Source: Eutypella sp. D-1 (lineage: Eukaryota; Ascomycota; Sordariomycetes; Xylariales; Diatrypaceae). Taken from it: 64,000 bases of DNA. Shown here in pieces: positions 35,452 through 48,096 of the stretch; within the stretch, counting starts at the first letter, position 1, and each line of letters starts with the position of its first letter. The notes under the pieces were generated by a model. It did not search any database. It was not told the DNA's origin and was given only the letters and a program-made list of their open reading frames with translations. The stretch lies in NCBI GenBank assembly GCA_023313575.1, contig JAJTTP010000003.1, positions 248,001 through 312,000 of the forward strand, in the 5' to 3' direction. Position numbers and translations under genes: made by a program.

Positions 35452-36706
35452 ATGGCGCTACCAACACTGAATTCACTCGAGGAGTGTGCCGAATATGCCA
35501 AAGTCGTCGAACCATTCCTGCCACAGCTTTACGAACTCCCCCGAGCATTGCAATATACCATCACGAGCCCGGATGCCTCCCTCCTTCAGTTGTACAAGGA
35601 GACGAACCCTCTCGTGTCGGGTTTCAGCTTTTCCATCTTGCTAGGCGCCTTTTTCCTGGTCCTCTCCGAGCTGAACCGAAACTATTCCCAGGTCGATCGT
35701 CTATGGAGTTTACTGCCCACGATATATAACGCACATTTTGCTGTTTGGTCACACCTGAACAACCTGCCCAGTCAGAGAGTAGATATCGTGCTGCTCTGGA
35801 GCGTCTTTTGGAGTGTAAGCTCTGTTCATTTATATTCCCTATCATGTTCCCTATAGCTTATTGGCTGAGCCTCATATCTAACTTTTGACAGGCCCGTTTG
35901 ACTTTCAATTACTGGCGAAAAGGAGGTTATGAGATAGGCTCAGAGGATTATAGGTGGTAGGCAACATCTACAACTGCTATTCTATAATCGTTCATCAAGC
36001 TCACGATTCTCTAGGTCCATAATCCGCGGTTACGTCCATCCGGCCCTCTTCTTCGTCTTTAACGTCACCTTCATATCCTTCATCCAGAGCATACTGTTGT
36101 TCCTCCTAGCGGCACCTACATACGTGATCCTTTTGACTACACAGTTCGAACCCGAGCTCTCGTCGGCCGATATCGCCTACACTGGGGTTGAGCTGATTTT
36201 GATCCTGTCCGAGTGGTTCAGCGACCAGCAACAATGGGGTATGTAGGATTCCCATAAAGCGTCCCTGGTGCCTGATGCTAATTACGACGGGTGCAGATTA
36301 CCAGAATGCCAAGAGTCAGTATTTGAAAACCGCCAAGGTGCCACAAGGCTTCGCCCAGGATGACCTGGATCGGGGCTTTTTGACGTCCGGACTGTGGGCG
36401 TACTGCAGGCATCCGAATTTTGCAGCGGAGCAGACCATCTGGTTCGTTCTCTACCAATGGAGCTGCTACGCCACCAAAAGCATCTACAGCTGGGCCGGGC
36501 TTGGCGTCCTGGGGCTGCTCATGATATTCCAGGGCTCGACGTGGCTGACGGAACTCATCACGGCCGGAAAATACCCCGAATATCCACTCTACCAGAGGCA
36601 GGTTGGGCCCTTCTTCCCCAGCCTAAAGCCGTATAAGAAACCAGGTCCGACGGTTGTCCGGACGAGTGACCTAGCCGCCAAAAAGCAGAACGCCAAGCAG
36701 AAGTAA
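35452..36706 (+). CDS. DUF1295 / steroid 5-alpha-reductase-superfamily membrane protein
   Basis: Four exons, 35452-35814, 35892-35956, 36015-36238 and 36297-36706, encode about 353 residues. Several hydrophobic segments are visible, including FSFSILLGAFFLVL, VTFISFIQSILLFLL and the LGVLGLLMIF region. Conserved family motifs are VDRLWSLLP near the N-terminus, WSDQQ-type spacing as FSDQQQW, and the C-terminal GLWAYCRHPNFAAEQ, the cofactor-side motif shared by steroid reductases and isoprenylcysteine methyltransferases. The C-terminus is lysine-rich (KKQNAKQK), compatible with ER retention. It is probably an ER membrane oxidoreductase of lipid or sterol type; the substrate of this fungal subfamily is not known to me. 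The start ATG at 35452 opens a clean frame. Confidence 0.86.
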
Positions 36707-39700
36707 AGCTTGAAAGAGTATGAGGGATCGCCGTATTGCACAATGTAGAGAACGGATAACAACGGGCACCTCTTTGGTGTGCATAAGAGGAGGATTATTG
36801 GATATATGCCTTTGCATTTCAGAAATGGTACTATGTATGATCAACACTGTAGTTGGCGTATCTTCACATGCTCCGGATGCACGATGACGTAGGGTTGTAG
36901 TAGGTAGCGTCTGGGCCAGTATGGGGACACCTACTATGGTATGCAAACACCCGCATAACTAATCCGTACCTGGTAAGCAAGACCAACACTGAAGTATGTA
37001 CTCAACAGTTGCTCTTTTACTTCGGGCGAAATGCGGCATCTTACCTTATATATATATCATATCATGTAGCAATGGTTCGGCGAAATGAGCCAGTAACAAA
37101 TCGAGAATCTCCATTTGGCATTTAATTTTATTCCATTGGATTCGCATTCCATCGTGTGGTCGTGTGACGCTGCGCTGTCATAGCGGTATCTTTCCCCCTC
37201 ACGAAGAGCCGCGGGGGGTGGGGGCGGCTCTGCAAACAACAGCAACGGGCACCCGTTCCGAACCGGTATTACCGAATACAGCCAGCCAGCCAGCTAGCCA
37301 CATGGCCAGCCCATCGCAGCTTCAACAAAGCGGGAACTAACCCGTGGACATCGGAGTAACCACTGACCTGACCCCGCAAAACCCCAGGGCAGCGGCGGTG
37401 GCGACTAAACCGCCCAACGTCGTACCGCATATACCCAGGGATTCGGCGGTTGGTTGGCATATATGGTGGCACCGACCGGACTCCAGAGAGCGGGGGGGCC
37501 GCCTCACGCGACACTTAGAGGTTTTTTTTAACCCTCTTTTATTCCTCTTCCTTATGTGTAGTGGTCTATGCCCTTGCTTCGACAGCGTGGGTCTACTATG
37601 TAGGACTCCTATTCTATCGTGTCCTGCAGAAACCCTAGCCAAGGCGTATCAGATGTAATAAGCATTGACCCATGAAGCTTATCTGCCGTCTTATACTGGA
37701 AGAAGAGCCAATTACGTACACCTGCACCATCACTCGTAAGCTGCTGTATAAACCAGATGAAATAAAGAAGAGTAGATATTCGTATATACTATCAAATACT
37801 TAAAAGTAGGGTTGGGTACCACCACCAACCTTGGAAAAGATTGACCGTTGGGTGCTTCTAGATGCGGATATGGCCCGGGTTCGCCTCCCGTGTGCCCAGG
37901 AGGTCTTAGCCAATGCTCTCCCCAGAATACTCATCATGAATGAGATGGGGAATGGGGCATTTGGTGAGCAGAACGATATGTTAGCAGGCAGCATGTCCAT
38001 TGTCTACAACCCCGCCGCCACCGTTCCTAGATATTAGTTAAGTACTTAGGTAGACATAGAATAACTGTCAAACTAATTATCTTACCTAATTCTCCGCATC
38101 GATCAGCAAAACTCGTGATCACCCCTCCCATTCCTCCTCCGTAGATCCCAAGCCGCCGTTACACTACGGGAACCACCCGAAGCCTCCCCTCCTTCCTATC
38201 CACCCTACCCCCCGTTCTAGCGTAATCGTAGTGTATGTAGGATCCGGATGCATGCAAAGCAAAGCAGTACACCGCGATCTCTTGGCCCTTTCTCGAAGGA
38301 CTGGATAGGTATACGGAGTACACACTAACTATTATATATGTCTTTGTGCAGCCCCCCTGGCGACCTGGCACATGTCGAACCCGCGCGCCCTCTTCTAGCT
38401 ATCCAGGCAAGCCGGTCCCACAGATCAGGCGATTATTAACTAGCCCTGCCCCGGTTCCCTACGCCCCTGTACGCTTACGTTCGCAGCGCATCCATGAATT
38501 GGCGTTAGTGTCTGTCTTAGTCTTACCGGGCCTTCGTTGGCGCGGTTGCGCGGGTCCCCTACAACTGGGCTGTTGGGATGGGGGGTTGCATGGATGTGTG
38601 GACGGAGGAGAGACCCTACATGCAGCCGGCAGGCTAGAGCTCTAATGCCCCCCTTCCCCTTTTACCACCATACCTACGCAGTGCTACTACGTAATTACTA
38701 AGTAGTTCCACGGCGACAGGTGACTGGTACATTCTTCCGAAGACCACGATATCGCCGATGATGAACTGGAGGAGAAGGGCTAGGTATGTAGGAGAGGAAA
38801 AAGGAGGGGGGGGGGGTTCAAAGATGAAGAAACGGAACGGAAGTGAGACTGCGGTTTCGGTGCTGCACACTGCAAGCCGCAAGCAAGCAGATGCACCTAC
38901 TAACATGGTACAGCACGCGTATGTAAGCCTCACTCACTCACGCATGCTTGTTGATTATTGCGGTGAAGGTGAAGAGGACGAGGGGAGGTAAGGGGATCCG
39001 ACGGAAGAGGTGGGCAACCACTTGGTAGGTAATTTGTTGAATTTTGTTCTACACTACAGAATACAGGCAACCCTTTTTTTTTTTGACAACTTCGCTCGCA
39101 ATCCCGCCCTTCCCGCTGGGTACCTACTGTGTGGCAAGCTGTGCTGTAAGCAACCCGAACCAGGGCGAATCTTCACTTGTCTAAGTAGTCGAGAGAACAC
39201 AGATCGCAGATCCGTTTTGTCACATAGAAAACTCCGGGGAGGGTTTTAACTAAGGCTTGGGCAACAAATAGTCTATGCATGCAATTTAGTTTCGCATGTC
39301 AAGTGGTATGTGGGGGGGGTGGGGGGGTTTATCGTATCGTATTTAAGGGTCCTAAGCGCACGACATCTCATTAATTACTAAAATTACACTGCGTATCCGT
39401 GCTTTTCTCGGGTCTCTCTTTACGCACTACGTACGTACGTACCCCCTCCCCTCCCCCCTTGAAGCCATCGTGGGGTTTATAAAACACCCTACTTCCTCCA
39501 CCACCTCCCTCCCCTTTTCGTTCTTTTCCATTGTTTGCTCCTATTCTCCCCTCTCCTCCTTATTCAAAGTTTATTATCATCTATTTTTTTGTAGTTGTTG
39601 CGTAGAGTATTAGACATTCACCAAAAAGGGTTTACTTGAACATATATAAAAGATATACACACAATTTAGGTTGCTGCAGGAATATAGTAGAACCCTGCAT

Positions 39701-40045
39701 TCGCAACAAACTTCGCTTCCACCTTCTACGCCAGGCAAACAAGCTTTAGCCTTCAGCGCAACTTCGCCCGTCTCAAGCCAATAAAGTCAAATCACGAGCT
39801 TTGAACATTGTGCCAACTTAAACCTACCCAATATTGCCACAGCATTTACTGTGGTAGAGGAACATATATAAAAGTGCTTTTGATCTCCTTCACTTCTACA
39901 ACTCCGTTCCTTAGACAACCTACGATACATTAGTCATCATTCTACATTCCGACGATTTATTTCCTTCTTGTCTACCAGCTTATTCATATACCTTTCTATA
40001 ACATTCGATCTCTGAGCATATACGCCTCCTAACGAGAGCATTGCG
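36707..40045. other. 3.3-kb region without a supported gene
   Basis: Contains an unrecognised 60-70-residue open frame at 37831-38037, poly-G and poly-T tracts, an (ACGT) run near 39429-39440, and CT-rich, AT-rich DNA from about 39.4 to 40 kb that looks like the promoter and 5' UTR of the next gene. No convincing gene otherwise. Confidence 0.45.
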
Positions 40046-40525
40046 ATGTTTACCTCTACCCCCCTAAGCAACTTTATCACCATCTTCATCAGCACCATGA
40101 GGTTCTCGGCACAGCCATCAGAGGCAGCGACCTCGTACTTCCCCACGGGAGCCGTGGAGCGACGGACATCGTCGGCGGGATCCTCGATGGTCGAGTCGAC
40201 CACCGACAGCACCGCCGACAGCACCGCCACATCCACCATGTCCGAGACGGCGCGGCCGTGGAACCCGGGCCCCGCCAGCGAGCGGCCGACCGGCGACTAC
40301 CCGCTCCCGGCGATCGAGACGCCTTTCCCGGCGCCGGCGGGCGAGCTCGACGTCGCGGCCCAGCTGGCCAAGGACCCGCTGCCCCACTCGCTGCACTCGT
40401 CGCTGCGGCGCGCCGCCGAGTCCGCCGCGTCCTCTTCCCGCCGGCGCGAGGACGCCGACCCCGAGGCCCGCGCCCGCGCCCTCGCTGCTGCCAAGAAGGA
40501 GTGGCTTAGCTGGAAGTCGATCTGA
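40046..40525 (+). CDS. Short hypothetical protein, disordered, lineage-specific
   Basis: A single-exon frame of 159 residues with strong codon-position GC bias compared with the AT-rich flanks, which is the main reason to accept it. The N-terminus begins with a hydrophobic stretch (NFITIFIST), followed by Ser/Thr- and Pro-rich sequence, then an Ala/Arg-rich charged segment that ends with ALAAAKKEWLSWKSI. An alternative start lies at Met18 (40097). I recognise no domain. The opposite strand of the same GC-rich block also has an open frame, a common artefact of high GC, and I prefer the plus strand because it has a well-placed ATG after a pyrimidine-rich leader. Function unknown. Confidence 0.45.
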   Translation: MFTSTPLSNFITIFISTMRFSAQPSEAATSYFPTGAVERRTSSAGSSMVESTTDSTADSTATSTMSETARPWNPGPASERPTGDYPLPAIETPFPAPAGELDVAAQLAKDPLPHSLHSSLRRAAESAASSSRRREDADPEARARALAAAKKEWLSWKSI

Positions 40526-41493
40526 GGAAGACCATCCCGATATTCTTCCTATTATCATCGTCACTGACCGGCCGTCGTGCTATTCTTTTCATTCGCCCAT
40601 TCCCGTAATTTTGGCTGGCGAGCGCGTCTTTTGTTTTTACCATCTATCTTGGCAAACCCAAAGAGATGCGAAGATAGAATGCGCATATGGGAGACACACA
40701 GACCGTTATCGCTTTGTCCCTCCGGATCGACGGAAACGTAAGGGGAGAGGGGGAAAGCGACCATTCATTCGGAACCTAGTCCCTTCTCCGGACTGCGTCG
40801 TCCTGGCACCTGGGAATATAACGTTTTCCGGGTGCTAGATTCATATTGATTAGCGGTCTTTGCAGCAACAAACAGGCCGACGTTTCGCAAAAAGCAGCCG
40901 GCAATTTATACCCAAACCACACTTATTAGAGATACCAGAGTGCATTTTCTACGGAGTTGCTCCATCACCATCTGGAGGTGTTCGGGGTTGGAAAGGAGGA
41001 ACGGCGAATCTGGATTCCGAGGGACCGGGAAGGGAGAGAAGGAATGGCGTTGGGAAGGGAGGCAGTCAATAAGACTTGGCCCTAGCATATGGAAAATATG
41101 GCATGTGCCACACAACGTGAATATTTAGGTGGCTGGAAAGGAAGCCCCATGTTTCATCCGTGGTGCCCCTATAACAAGGCGATAGCGGATACATCCCGAA
41201 TAGTGATGGTAGCAATACAAGTTGCCTATTTCGGCCTTTATGACATGGACTTGAAATTCGCTCAAAATGAAGATAAGAAACAATGTTAATCTGGTGACGA
41301 ACCCCTGTATTTGTAGCTGAAGGAGACAACCTGCTCCTTTTATGCGTAGCTGGACACATGCATCGCAGTCCCTGGACTACCAACTTACAAGTGACCCGAG
41401 CGCCGGCCAGCCAGCCCGCTCTTCAATTTTGACCATCGCGCGCTGAAAGTGTCTTTTCGTCCCTCGGCCTTGTCTTCCGTGTTCCGAACCACT
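40526..41493. other. Convergent intergenic gap
   Basis: About 970 bases between a plus-strand and a minus-strand gene end. Short open frames on both strands here are unconvincing. It is expected to hold two 3' UTRs. Confidence 0.45.
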
Positions 41494-42395
41494 CTAGTCG
41501 AACACCGCGGACAGGTGGAAGCCGTACACGACGGTCGAGATGAGCGTGACGAGATTGAGCAGAGACGAGATGCCGTGCAGCTTCCCGAACCGCTTGTTCA
41601 GGGCGGCCATCTCGTCCGAGTGCGGCGCCGCGTCGTAGCTGCGCTTGCCGTCCTTCTTCTCTGCATGTGCGAAGATCATCAGGCCATGTCAGGTCAAGTG
41701 TATTTAAGTCATGGTGCGTCAAATAAGAAGAAAGGCTAGGTGGGATGGGAGGGGGGAGGGGGGTGACCACACATACCCTGCGCCCTCCGCAGCGCGGTAA
41801 TCTTGTTCGTCTCGGGCAAAAGGTAGGCCCAGTTGACGAGGCCGGCGACGGAAGCGACAGCGAGCGGGGCGAGCACGACCCAGCGGTTCTCGCTGTCGAG
41901 GACGCCGGCGATGCCGCGGCGGGCGGGGCCAGTTCTCGCGAGCTTGTCCAGTATCGTCGACCGGCTGCCCGGGAACGTTAGGGCCAGCACCACCGGCCCC
42001 ACCGCCTGGATCCCGAAGTACCACGGGAAAACTGCGCGCTGGAGCACCGCGAACTGCGGCCGCTCTAGTACGCGGAACGCCTCGATCGAGTTGATGAAGG
42101 TCTGCGGTGAGTGAAGGGGAGGGGAGGGGGTACGCCAGGTTAGCCGTTGATATGAAGGTGGGTAGGTCTACGGGGGAAGCCGAAGTTGGGTGATCGATAG
42201 CCAAGGGCAAGTGGTCTACCGGGGATGGATCTTGTCTGTAGCGGCGAGTGCCGTGCCTTCGTGATCCGAGATACGATCTCACATCCCACCGGCGTATCTG
42301 CTACTGGAGGGGAAAGCGCTTACGTGGAAAACCTGGGTTCCTAGGAGTGTCCCGTAGCTGCGCATAGTTGTTCGCGAGGTCAGCGTATAGAACAT
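41494..42395 (-). CDS. TMEM205-like / DUF4149 membrane protein
   Basis: Three exons, 42395-42324, 42101-41777 and 41660-41494, give about 187 residues. The frame shows SYGTLLGTQVFH early, then TFINSIEAFRVLERPQF, FPWYFGIQAVGPVVLAL and WVVLAPLAVASVAGLVNWAYLLPET. It ends with the signature LNKRFGKLHGISSLLNLVTL and a last hydrophobic segment. About four membrane helices are expected. I recognise the pattern of fungal DUF4149 proteins related to TMEM205. The molecular function is not established in fungi as far as I know. The start is either Met at 42395 or the in-frame Met at 42365; the longer model keeps an open frame but has no other support. Confidence 0.78.
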
Positions 42396-43271
42396 TCGTT
42401 TAGCGTAAGAGAGCCCGACGATCGCGAGGGGGCCGGGGGTGGGAAAGGGGGGGGGGGGGCGATGTCACGGGCTCAGCGGGTAACTACGCACGAGATGATA
42501 TGATAAGGACTGCGCGACGAGAGACTCATCTTGGGCACCGCCTCTTTCAACGTCGAATATACTTCACTTTACGTAGTACAATTTCCGAAATATGGCAGCT
42601 GGCATGTGATGTGATCAGGCGTCTGCAAATTCGGAATACGATGACAATTCGAAGAAGGGAAGAGCCCTGGAGACAAAAGACGGAAATGAACGAGTGGTAG
42701 AAGTGGTCGATGGCGCTACTGCGGAGCTTTGGAACTCCGGGCCTCTCATTGGCAATTCAGATCGACCCATAATCCCGGGCTATCCAACGGATACTACCGT
42801 ACCAGCATACGGCAGGTACACTCGCTAAATATGGCATCAAGGGGATCGTCCAAGGGCCGTAATAATATATTAACCGTAGTCTACGTTACGATAAATTAAA
42901 GAGCATCATGATTGACAGTACCCGTGGACCATTACAGGTGCGGTCTCCTTAACGATATCTGAGTATTTATTTGCATGTGCCTTCTCTAAGTACCTAACAA
43001 GTAGGTACCGTTTCCAAGGTTGGTCCGGTCGTGTGTACTTCATACTTCGTAATTGGTAGGGTTTTGGCTATTCCCCACTAACCGGTAGCCCGGCAGCCCG
43101 GGTAGAGCCTAGCTCACCATTATACCGGAGATATGCTGGAGTGATTCGCTTGAAAAAGATCCGACTTGAAGGTCAGCACGTTCATTTTTGCTTGTTTATG
43201 TACAATTTTCAGGCCGAACAATAGATAGCCTAGAGGCCTGCTATCAAGATCTCCTGGAATTTCATCGTACA
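42396..43271. other. Gap upstream of the TMEM205-like gene
   Basis: About 875 bases holding the promoter of the TMEM205-like gene and the 3' flank of the F-box-like gene (both minus strand). It contains a G-tract near 42448-42459. No supported gene. Confidence 0.4.
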
Positions 43272-44714
43272 CTAGGCAAACTCCGAGATAGCCTTCGCGA
43301 ATCTTGACATGCGCGAGCGCGACGTAGGGTGAATCAAGGACTCCCCAGTGATCATGCGTTGGATGAACTTGCTTGGCCCGTCATAGGCCAGGGTGATCTC
43401 CTGCACCAACCCGAGGCCTCCCCCCGTCAACTTCTCCGCCGTGACCCTCCAAGTGTTGTGCACCTTTGTATCCAGTTCAAATGGCCAGGTGCATTTCCAC
43501 AGCAATACGGACGACTCGGACGCCCTCGCATACGTGAAGACACCAGCGCTCTCTTTACTAGCATTGTATATCTCCAACACTTCTAGCATGGGCATCTGTC
43601 TCGCCGCGAGCCCCGCAGCTTGTAGGAGGTCATTGATCTCGTCGCCAAGACTGGCGGGGTGGATGGCATTTGACGTAAGCGTGATTTGTCTGAGATTCGT
43701 CCACACCGGAAGTTTCTTGCCTGGCTGTACGTTGTAGAACGGCTCCAGGAAATATCGCGCATCGGCGAAGTTTGAGATATAGATCTCCTCCAGTTGCAGA
43801 CTGAGCCTGGCAAGATTTCGCCCGAGTTGGGGGCATTTCACGTAAGATAAGTCGTCGTATAGGTGCCGGTCAAAAGCATCCGAGTTCTCGAAGATGCTTA
43901 TGGTTTTCAGAGTCTTGGGCCATAACGTTATATTCATAGCGTGCTCTGCGTACACGCATGTTAGCTTTACAGGGTCACCACGATACCTCTCACTGCACCC
44001 ACCTCGGTCAAGGTCTTCCTGCGAGAATTCGTCTGGTTGATGCCATGGCTCGAACTGGACCCGGACTACGCGTGGTAGACTCAGGAGTATGTGAAGAAGT
44101 GCCCGAGGATCGATGTTCCGGCGATTGCGTCTCAAAATACTCAGACTGGAGATAATCTCCACTTCAGGGAACCCATGTGGCCCTGCCATCTCATGCTTGC
44201 TGGTAAGATCGAGAGTTAGATCGGAGTCGAAGAACCTGTTCACCCCATCCTGGCCAAGCCCTGCCTCCCCAAAGAGGTTTTTTCGGTCGCCTGGTGAAAA
44301 CACGCTCAACTCCAAGTTGATCCCACTGGTCTGTCCAATGTCCCACTTGGCAAGAATTTCAAATAGATCCCATATGCTATGAGTGAATACGAGGTTATTC
44401 TCGACCTGTTCCTGCTCCGTTTCAGGGACACGGGCTAGTTGCTTCTTGTACTTGCGAAGCTTGATCCGCAGATGCAGGTGGCGTAACCATTTTCTCCTAG
44501 TACTGTCATCATGCAGGATGGTGTCGAACTTGGGTAGATCGTTGGTTTGAATTTTGAGGGTGTTGAAATTGACCTCCTCGAAGACGGGCTGCCATTCACG
44601 GCAGACAGTGGCATAACCAGCCAGCAGATGTAAATGGGGGGTAGACGGAAAATTCGCGAGGTTTTCCAAAACCATCAGCCGTAACTCCGCAGGCAATAAT
44701 TGCCATGTCGCCAT
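43272..44714 (-). CDS. F-box-like protein with DUF6546-type region
   Basis: A single exon of 480 residues. The N-terminus WQLLPAELRLMVLENLA is a typical fungal F-box start, followed by YATVCREWQPVFEEVNF. The segment THSIWDLFEILAKW, then LELSVFSPGDRKNLFG, resembles the DUF6546 region that follows the F-box in a large expanded family of Pezizomycotina proteins. A C-terminal block (MLEVLEIYNAS, ESSVLLWKCTWPFEL) looks like the repeat-free C-terminal domain of that family. F-box proteins link Skp1-Cullin ubiquitin ligases to targets, but the targets of this family are unknown. The call rests on recognised pattern rather than alignment. Confidence 0.77.
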   Translation of the reverse strand: MATWQLLPAELRLMVLENLANFPSTPHLHLLAGYATVCREWQPVFEEVNFNTLKIQTNDLPKFDTILHDDSTRRKWLRHLHLRIKLRKYKKQLARVPETEQEQVENNLVFTHSIWDLFEILAKWDIGQTSGINLELSVFSPGDRKNLFGEAGLGQDGVNRFFDSDLTLDLTSKHEMAGPHGFPEVEIISSLSILRRNRRNIDPRALLHILLSLPRVVRVQFEPWHQPDEFSQEDLDRGGCSERYRGDPVKLTCVYAEHAMNITLWPKTLKTISIFENSDAFDRHLYDDLSYVKCPQLGRNLARLSLQLEEIYISNFADARYFLEPFYNVQPGKKLPVWTNLRQITLTSNAIHPASLGDEINDLLQAAGLAARQMPMLEVLEIYNASKESAGVFTYARASESSVLLWKCTWPFELDTKVHNTWRVTAEKLTGGGLGLVQEITLAYDGPSKFIQRMITGESLIHPTSRSRMSRFAKAISEFA

Positions 44715-45614
44715 TTTGAGTGATGCCTATGCTGGGAGATGAGCAGGTTGCGCGTTTCCTCTCTAGCAGAGCTAATCAAAGCATTGTCGTTCGGGTTTAC
44801 TGGCTAATTGAGTATTAGATCTTAAAATTTCAATAAATCCTTGTCGTACCTAAGTAAGTAATGCACGATTCAATAAATTTCACTTATAAGCTTGCATGCT
44901 ATTGCAGATGAAAGAGAAGCGGGTGACACGTGCAAACAGGGTCTTGAGAGCCGGAGGAGGTTAAAGAATGTCACCGAAGAATGTCCATGTAATTTTTAGT
45001 GTCGTATTATAGATCCACGGGTAGTACTGGAGTACTTCCAAGTCCGTACATTTGTTTACCCTCACTGCCCAGGTGCTGTGTAGTACCTATTACTGGCAGG
45101 ACTGGCAGGTGTCAAATTTCGCTCAACACCCGACAGTGGAGTTGCAGGGTCACCTCATCTATCTCTACATAACCCACCTAGGCAGATAACTAATAGTACC
45201 ACGATTTTAGAGTACCAGGTACCCGGCACCCCCCGCCTACAGCCCCGCCAGCAGTCCAGGCAGTCTGCGAAGTCAGGTGAAGACGCGCCTGTCTGAGACC
45301 TGGGCAAGCCTTGACTGCCCCCTAAACCGAATCGAACTAACGCGGCTAATCGCGACGGGACCTCTCAGCCCTTCTGCCTGCTCTGCCTAATTCATGACCC
45401 ACCTTCAGTACATACATGTAAGGAATTCTAGATACCAAACCTAAGTACGAAGAGAAGAGGTATTTAAGTAGGTTGAAAGGTATTAATATCTCATCATTAC
45501 TATGTTACATTCCAAAGGGATTTCAATTCTTATTTCTGTCCTCTGGTAAACACCCCTTGGCTTTGTCCATCTATCTACAACAATATCACCATCCAGTCTC
45601 AAGCGGCCCACATC
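44715..45614. promoter_or_regulatory. Divergent promoter region, F-box-like gene and Ku80
   Basis: About 900 bases between two diverging starts, with several CCTAAGTA- and GGTACC-like short motifs. No supported gene. Confidence 0.4.
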
Positions 45615-48096
45615 ATGGCGGACAAGGAAGCAACAGTCTACATCGTGGACCTTGGCGAGTCCATGGGGGACTGCCACGGTGGCCGTGTTGAATCGGACCT
45701 CGATTGGTCCATGCGTTTCGTTTGGGACAAGATCTCTACCACTGTAGCAGCGTCGCGCAAGACCTGGAATGTCGGCGTCGTCGGTGTCAGGACAGACGAG
45801 ACCGATAACCCCCTACAGGAATCAAAAGGATACGAAAATATCTCAGTTCTCCAGGAGCTCGGTCCTATGACCCTAGCCTCCCTCAAAGCCTTGCAGCCGA
45901 AGATCAAGCCTAGTCACACTACATCGGGGGATTGTGTATCCGCCATAGTGGTCGCCGTCGACATGATTGAGAAATTCACCAAGAAGAACAAGTACAACCG
46001 AAAGATCATTCTTGTTACTGAGGGAGAGGCACTCATCGACGAAGACGACTTTGATGATATATCTGCCAAGATAAATAGAGGTGGTATCAAACTCGACATT
46101 TTGTAGGTTTCCCTTCCTAGTGTATAGCTATCGCACTAGACTGAACATGTCCAGAGGTGTAGACTTTGACGACTTAGAGTTCGGCTTCAAGGAGGAAGAC
46201 AAGCCAACGCGGAAGGCAGAGAATGAGGCGCTTTTCAAGGCTTTGGCCGAAAAATGTGAAGACAGCCAATTCGGCACTATTGCCGAAGCCATCTCGTATC
46301 TGGACGTTCCCAGACTTAAAGCAACGAGACCGTACAAAACCTATGACGGTCCGCTCACCCTTGGTAACCCGGAGCTACATCCAGATGCTATGAGCATCAG
46401 CGTAGAAAGATACTTCAAGACCCACAAGGCAGCTATTCCGCCGGCTAGCAGGGTTGTGCTGAAGAATACCCCTTCTTCGCAAGACACTGTAGGAGACGCC
46501 ATGGAAGGGGTTGAAGTAACGAGTGACTACTCTGCCGTGAAAAACGCGCGGACATACCAGATCAACGACCCAGATGCTGTTGGCGGAAAAAAAGATGTCG
46601 ACTTCGAGTCTCTCGCCCAGGGATACGAGTATGGGCGCACTGCTGTCCACATCAGCAAGTCGGAATGGAATATCACCAAGATCGAGACGACGAAGTGTTT
46701 CACGATCATCGGGTTCATGCATCAGGAAAAGGTATGCGTGCAATATAACGTTGACCAAGTGCTTTTTTTGGCCTAACACCTCACAGTATGAACCATTTCT
46801 CAACATGGGCGAAACGGGCATGACTGTAGCGCAGAAGCTAAATGATGCGGCGGCGCTGAAGCTTTCCTCGTTCATCCATTCACTAGCAGAACTCGAGTCT
46901 TACGCTGTCGCTCGCATTGTGACTAAGGAAGGCAAAGATCCGCAGCTCCTCCTACTTGCACCGCACATCGAAGATGAATTCGAGTGCCTCTACGACGTTC
47001 CTCTTCCTTTCGCTGAGGATGTGCGCCACTACAAGTTTCCACCCCTCGACGAAGTCGTCACCATTACGGGGAAGAAGCTAGCACAGCACGATCGGTTATT
47101 ACCATCCAATGAGCTTCAGGAGGTTATGAACGACTACGTCAACGCGATGGACATATCTTCCTTTGACCGAGATGACGAAGGGTGAGTAATTATCGTTTAC
47201 CAGTCCATGTCGATGCTAATCCTATGAAGGAACCCGATGGAGTATGCGCGGGTTGAAGAAGTCTTTAACCCACCCCTCCACCGTGTCAATCAGGTGGTCC
47301 GCCATAGAGCGATTTACGGCGGGGACGACATCCCTCCAATACCGCCAATCCTATGCAAATACTCGCACCCACCTGAAGACCTGGTGGAAAACAAGAAGAC
47401 CAAGGCTATCCTCATGGATCTAATAGAGACAGCCGAAGTCAAGAAAGGTAGGTGCTTGTTTATCGCAACCTGTTCCTGTTTCTCTCGCTGATGATGTGAT
47501 CCCAGTCCCGCCCAAAGCACTAGGTAGGAAGAACCGGGCAGACAAGGACAACAAGCCCAAGCCGATCTCGGGGCTCGATGTGGACGCGCTTCTCAAGACA
47601 GACAACAACCGGCGTACCCGGATTGACCCGCAGAATGCGATTCCGGAATTCAAGCAGGCGGTATGGAACGCGGAGAGCCCGGAAGGGATGGAGGAGGCCG
47701 TGCGGCAGATGGGGGCCGTCATCCGGGGAATCGTGACGGACAGCCTCGGAGATAGCGGCTACGACCGTGCTATCGAGCACCTGGGCGCGGTGCGCAGTCT
47801 GATGATCGGCATGGAGGAGCCAGGGTTCTACAACACGTTCGCCCGTGACTTCGCCCGGCGACTGCTCAGCGGCGAGCTGGGCGGCGACCGTCGCGAGCTC
47901 TGGTGGATGATGAAAGGAATAAAACTTGGCCTCATCGACTCTGACACCTCAGAGAAGTCCGATGTGACGCCCGAGCAGGCGGCTGAGGTAGGTTACTCCC
48001 TCCCCGACTCACCCTCGCCCAGTGATATACAAATGCCTACCTTTCTAGCACGCCAGGTACTAACGACCATGATAGTTCTTTTTGCAGAAGCGATAG
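45615..48096 (+). CDS. KU80: Ku80 subunit of the Ku DNA-end-binding complex
   Basis: Six exons: 45615-46102, 46155-46731, 46787-47181, 47230-47447, 47506-47987 and a nine-base last exon 48088-48096; about 722 residues, normal for fungal Ku80. A von Willebrand A-like domain starts at MADKEATVYIVDLGESM and includes SGDCVSAIVVAVDMI. The Ku core beta-barrel follows (AQGYEYGRTAVHIS, IGFMHQEKYEPFLNMGE, LLLLAPHIE), then the helical arm and a C-terminal helical domain (IPEFKQAVWNAESPEGM, WWMMKGIKLGLI). With Ku70 it binds double-strand breaks for non-homologous end joining and also acts at telomeres. The final exon (AEKR then stop) is a guess; without it the frame reads on to 48191 with unconvincing sequence. 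Confidence 0.95.

Noticed and set aside
37850..37910. Possible tRNA, from a GGGTTCGCC T-loop-like string
   Set aside because: The flanking bases do not form a T-stem, and no acceptor or anticodon arm can be paired.
37831..38037. Plus-strand frame of about 68 residues as a gene
   Set aside because: No recognised domain, a non-ATG start (TTG) and an equally long frame on the opposite strand. Too weak to call.
40118..40564. Minus-strand frame opposite the 159-residue hypothetical protein
   Set aside because: Arg/Gly-rich composition typical of reading a GC-rich gene backwards, and a poorer start context.
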